This document shows, in pieces, positions 62,595 to 64,000 of a DNA stretch of 64,000 nucleotides. A model generated the notes under the pieces. It did not search any database and had not been told where the DNA came from. It worked only from the letters and a program-made list of their open reading frames with translations. Source of the DNA: Caenibius tardaugens NBRC 16725. GTDB lineage: Bacteria; Pseudomonadota; Alphaproteobacteria; Sphingomonadales; Sphingomonadaceae. The stretch is from the NCBI RefSeq assembly GCF_003860345.1, contig NZ_CP034179.1, forward strand, positions 1-64,000, written 5' to 3'. Within the stretch, counting starts at the first letter, position 1; each line of letters starts with the position of its first letter. A program made the position numbers and the translations under genes.

Positions 62595-63524
62595 ATGTCT
62601 GTCAAAGAACTTCTGAAATCGAGTGGCATGATGGCTCTGGCCGCAACCATGGCCATCACTGCCCTGCCCGGCCAAGCTATGGCGCAGAACGAGAATCGCC
62701 GTGACGCATCGAATGCGCAACGCGCCGAACGCGTGCAGCGCCAGGCTGAATCCCGCGCTAACCGGATCGAAAACCGTGGCGAACGTCAAGCGCAGCGGAT
62801 TGAACGCAATGGCGATTTCCGCGCACGCCAGATTCAGCAACGCACCAATGCCGCCCCGCCACGCGCTGAAAACTGGGGTGATCGCCGCGCCGCGCAAGTC
62901 AACCGCGATAGCGAACGCCGCGCCGCGCAGGTCAATCAGGACGCACAACGCCGGGCTGCCCAGGTAAACCGCGACGCCGACCGTCGTGCCGCGCAGATCA
63001 ACCGCAACAACGACCGTCGCAACGACAACCGCGTGGTCACACGCAATCCGCAGACGCAGCAGAACTGGCGCGATGCCAATCGCGATCGGAACAACAACTG
63101 GCGCGACAACAACCGTGACCGGAACAACAACTGGCGCGACAACCGTGACCAGAACAGCAACTGGCGCGACCGGAACGACAACAACCGTTATCGTGATGCC
63201 CGGCGCGACGACCGCAAGTGGGACCGCCGCTGGCGCGACAACGACCGGTATGACTGGAATCGCTATCGCACCACAAACAGGAACCACTATCGCGTTGGAC
63301 GGTATTATTCCCCGTACAACAACTGGTCCTATCGTCGGCTGAGCATCGGGTTCTTCATGGACTCCATGTTCTACTCGAACCGCTACTGGATTAACGACCC
63401 ATGGTCCTATCGTCTCCCCTCGGCATATGGGCCCTATCGTTGGGTACGCTATTACGATGACGTGCTTCTGGTCGATATTTACAGTGGCGAAGTCGTAGAC
63501 GTGATATACGACTTCTTCTGGTAA
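62595..63524 (+). CDS. RcnB-family periplasmic protein with 11-residue repeats
   Basis: A 309-residue exported protein with a signal peptide (about residues 1-31, ending AMAQ) and a very hydrophilic Arg-, Asn-, Asp- and Gln-rich middle. The C-terminal domain RLPSAYGPYRWVRYYDDVLLVDIYSGEVVDVIYDFFW (last 37 residues, in pieces) is the RcnB fold, linked in E. coli to Ni/Co homeostasis. The metal role here is not shown: the middle is poor in His and Cys. I start at MSVKELLKS because GGAG lies upstream; the GTG seven codons earlier is a weaker choice. A strong terminator follows. Confidence 0.85.
   Translation: MSVKELLKSSGMMALAATMAITALPGQAMAQNENRRDASNAQRAERVQRQAESRANRIENRGERQAQRIERNGDFRARQIQQRTNAAPPRAENWGDRRAAQVNRDSERRAAQVNQDAQRRAAQVNRDADRRAAQINRNNDRRNDNRVVTRNPQTQQNWRDANRDRNNNWRDNNRDRNNNWRDNRDQNSNWRDRNDNNRYRDARRDDRKWDRRWRDNDRYDWNRYRTTNRNHYRVGRYYSPYNNWSYRRLSIGFFMDSMFYSNRYWINDPWSYRLPSAYGPYRWVRYYDDVLLVDIYSGEVVDVIYDFFW
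62883..63014 (+). repeat. 33-bp in-frame tandem repeat, four units (RRAAQVNRDxx)
   Basis: Four consecutive units encode RRAAQVNRDSE, RRAAQVNQDAQ, RRAAQVNRDAD and RRAAQINRNND. An 11-residue period suggests a long hendecad helix. Confidence 0.9.
63060..63185 (+). repeat. 30-33-bp in-frame tandem repeat (NWRDxNRDRN)
   Basis: Four units encode QNWRDANRDRN, NNWRDNNRDRN, NNWRDNRDQN and SNWRDRNDNN. The DNA is also near-identical between units two and three, so expansion or contraction by slippage is likely. Confidence 0.88.
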
Positions 63525-63559
63525 GCCCGGGCCGAGGAGTGGTCGGCTCCAGGGCACGG

Positions 63560-63591
63560 AACCCCCGCCTCATCCCTCGGGCGGGGGTTTT
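63560..63591 (+). terminator. Rho-independent terminator after the RcnB-like gene
   Basis: AACCCCCGCC pairs with GGCGGGGGTT across a 10-nt loop, then TT. It starts 36 bp past the stop codon. The remaining ~110 bp to the next gene show nothing further. Confidence 0.85.
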
Positions 63592-63699
63592 CCGTGGGCC
63601 CTTGGCACCTGCGCACCACCCGTGCGGATCGACGAACGCATCGACCGGCGCATCAAACATCTTGCGGGGGGCCTGTCCGATTTTCTAGACTAGCCCCGA

Positions 63700-64000
63700 A
63701 TGACGACCGCCAAGCACAGATCCGCTCCGTTTCCCGATCAACAACCCCTCGCCCGGATTGGCAAGGCCGTGATGGCCCGGCTCGACAGCAATCCGCATGT
63801 CCACCGACTTCCGGTGGATCAGGCGCACATATACGCGGTGGGGGCGTTCCTCGACGAGACGGAATGCGATGCACTGGTCACGCAGATCGACCATGTCGCC
63901 CAGCCATCGACGCTGTTCGCGGAAGACGATCTGAAAGCAGGCTATCGCACCAGCTATTCCGGCAATCTCGATCCGTCGGACCCTTTTGTGCAGATGGTGA
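63700..64000 (+). CDS. Probable 2OG-Fe(II) oxygenase (prolyl 4-hydroxylase-like), 5' part only
   Basis: The first 100 codons of a gene that continues past the window. After a helical start the sequence QAHIYAVGAFLDETECDALVTQID and GYRTSYSGNLDPSDPFVQMV matches the opening of bacterial prolyl-4-hydroxylase-like dioxygenases (strand, FL-x4-EC helix, then the RTS-SGNLD turn). The iron-binding HxD...H lies beyond the window, so the assignment rests on the N-terminal pattern only. There is no strong ribosome binding site before the ATG. Confidence 0.6.
   Translation, partial: MTTAKHRSAPFPDQQPLARIGKAVMARLDSNPHVHRLPVDQAHIYAVGAFLDETECDALVTQIDHVAQPSTLFAEDDLKAGYRTSYSGNLDPSDPFVQMV

Noticed and set aside
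63525-63699. A small minus-strand ORF downstream of the RcnB-like gene
   Set aside because: It overlaps the strong terminator, has no ribosome binding site and shows Arg/Pro-rich shadow composition.

Overview
The window reads as chromosome of an alphaproteobacterium of the order Sphingomonadales. It is GC-rich and almost entirely coding. It carries the neighbourhoods expected there: bamD-recN-ligA; nfuA-tsaB-rimI-mucR-fur-plsC-miaB-phoH-ybeY-corC; and nudC-mutY-dciA-dsbA-smc. Fur lacks the C-terminal CxxC, a Ros/MucR regulator is present, and the DAHP synthase is class II. I cannot name the genus. There are no tRNA or rRNA genes, no CRISPR array, and no recognisable insertion sequence, phage or plasmid genes.

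The first 21.8 kb is a direct tandem array of one 9,658-bp unit: the last ~2.5 kb of one copy (1-2482), then two full copies (2483-12140 and 12141-21798). Each unit runs from inside rsmB through a 79-aa small protein gene, guaB, a 3-hydroxybutyrate dehydrogenase, a zinc peptidase, a coiled-coil secreted protein, creD, an FMN-dependent lactate dehydrogenase and a group III truncated haemoglobin, and ends inside sdhA. At each internal junction the 5' part of rsmB is joined in frame to the 3' part of sdhA, giving a 643-codon chimeric ORF. Only the rightmost copy runs on into intact sdhA and then sdhD and sdhC. The two full copies look identical. The partial copy at the left edge differs by six single-base indels, all in its first 1.5 kb and nearly all in homopolymers, which looks like low-accuracy sequence at a contig end. 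The array is either a true recent amplification or an assembly or chimeric-read product; the sequence alone cannot decide.

From 22 to 38 kb lie housekeeping genes: sdhCD, divergent prmA, metY (sulfur assimilation), a VOC protein, an SDR, ligA, recN and bamD, class II DAHP synthase, a large M16 peptidase, and the nfuA-tsaB-rimI group (Fe-S delivery, tRNA t6A, S18 acetylation). From 38 to 46 kb come two regulators (mucR, fur) and the plsC-miaB-phoH-ybeY-corC run, followed by a LysR regulator and a cyclophilin. mgtE at 46.1 kb is split by a one-base deletion in a C-run that is probably also a sequencing error.

From 47.6 to 59.2 kb are a DUF1489 protein, a GNAT protein, a minus-strand mutY-serine hydrolase-nudC operon with 4-nt overlaps, and a plus-strand dciA-dsbA-dsbA-smc-ettA run. 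The last 5 kb holds two small secreted proteins of unknown function, a DEAD-box helicase with a long RG-rich disordered tail, an RcnB-like periplasmic protein built on 11-residue repeats, and the 5' end of a probable 2OG-Fe(II) oxygenase.
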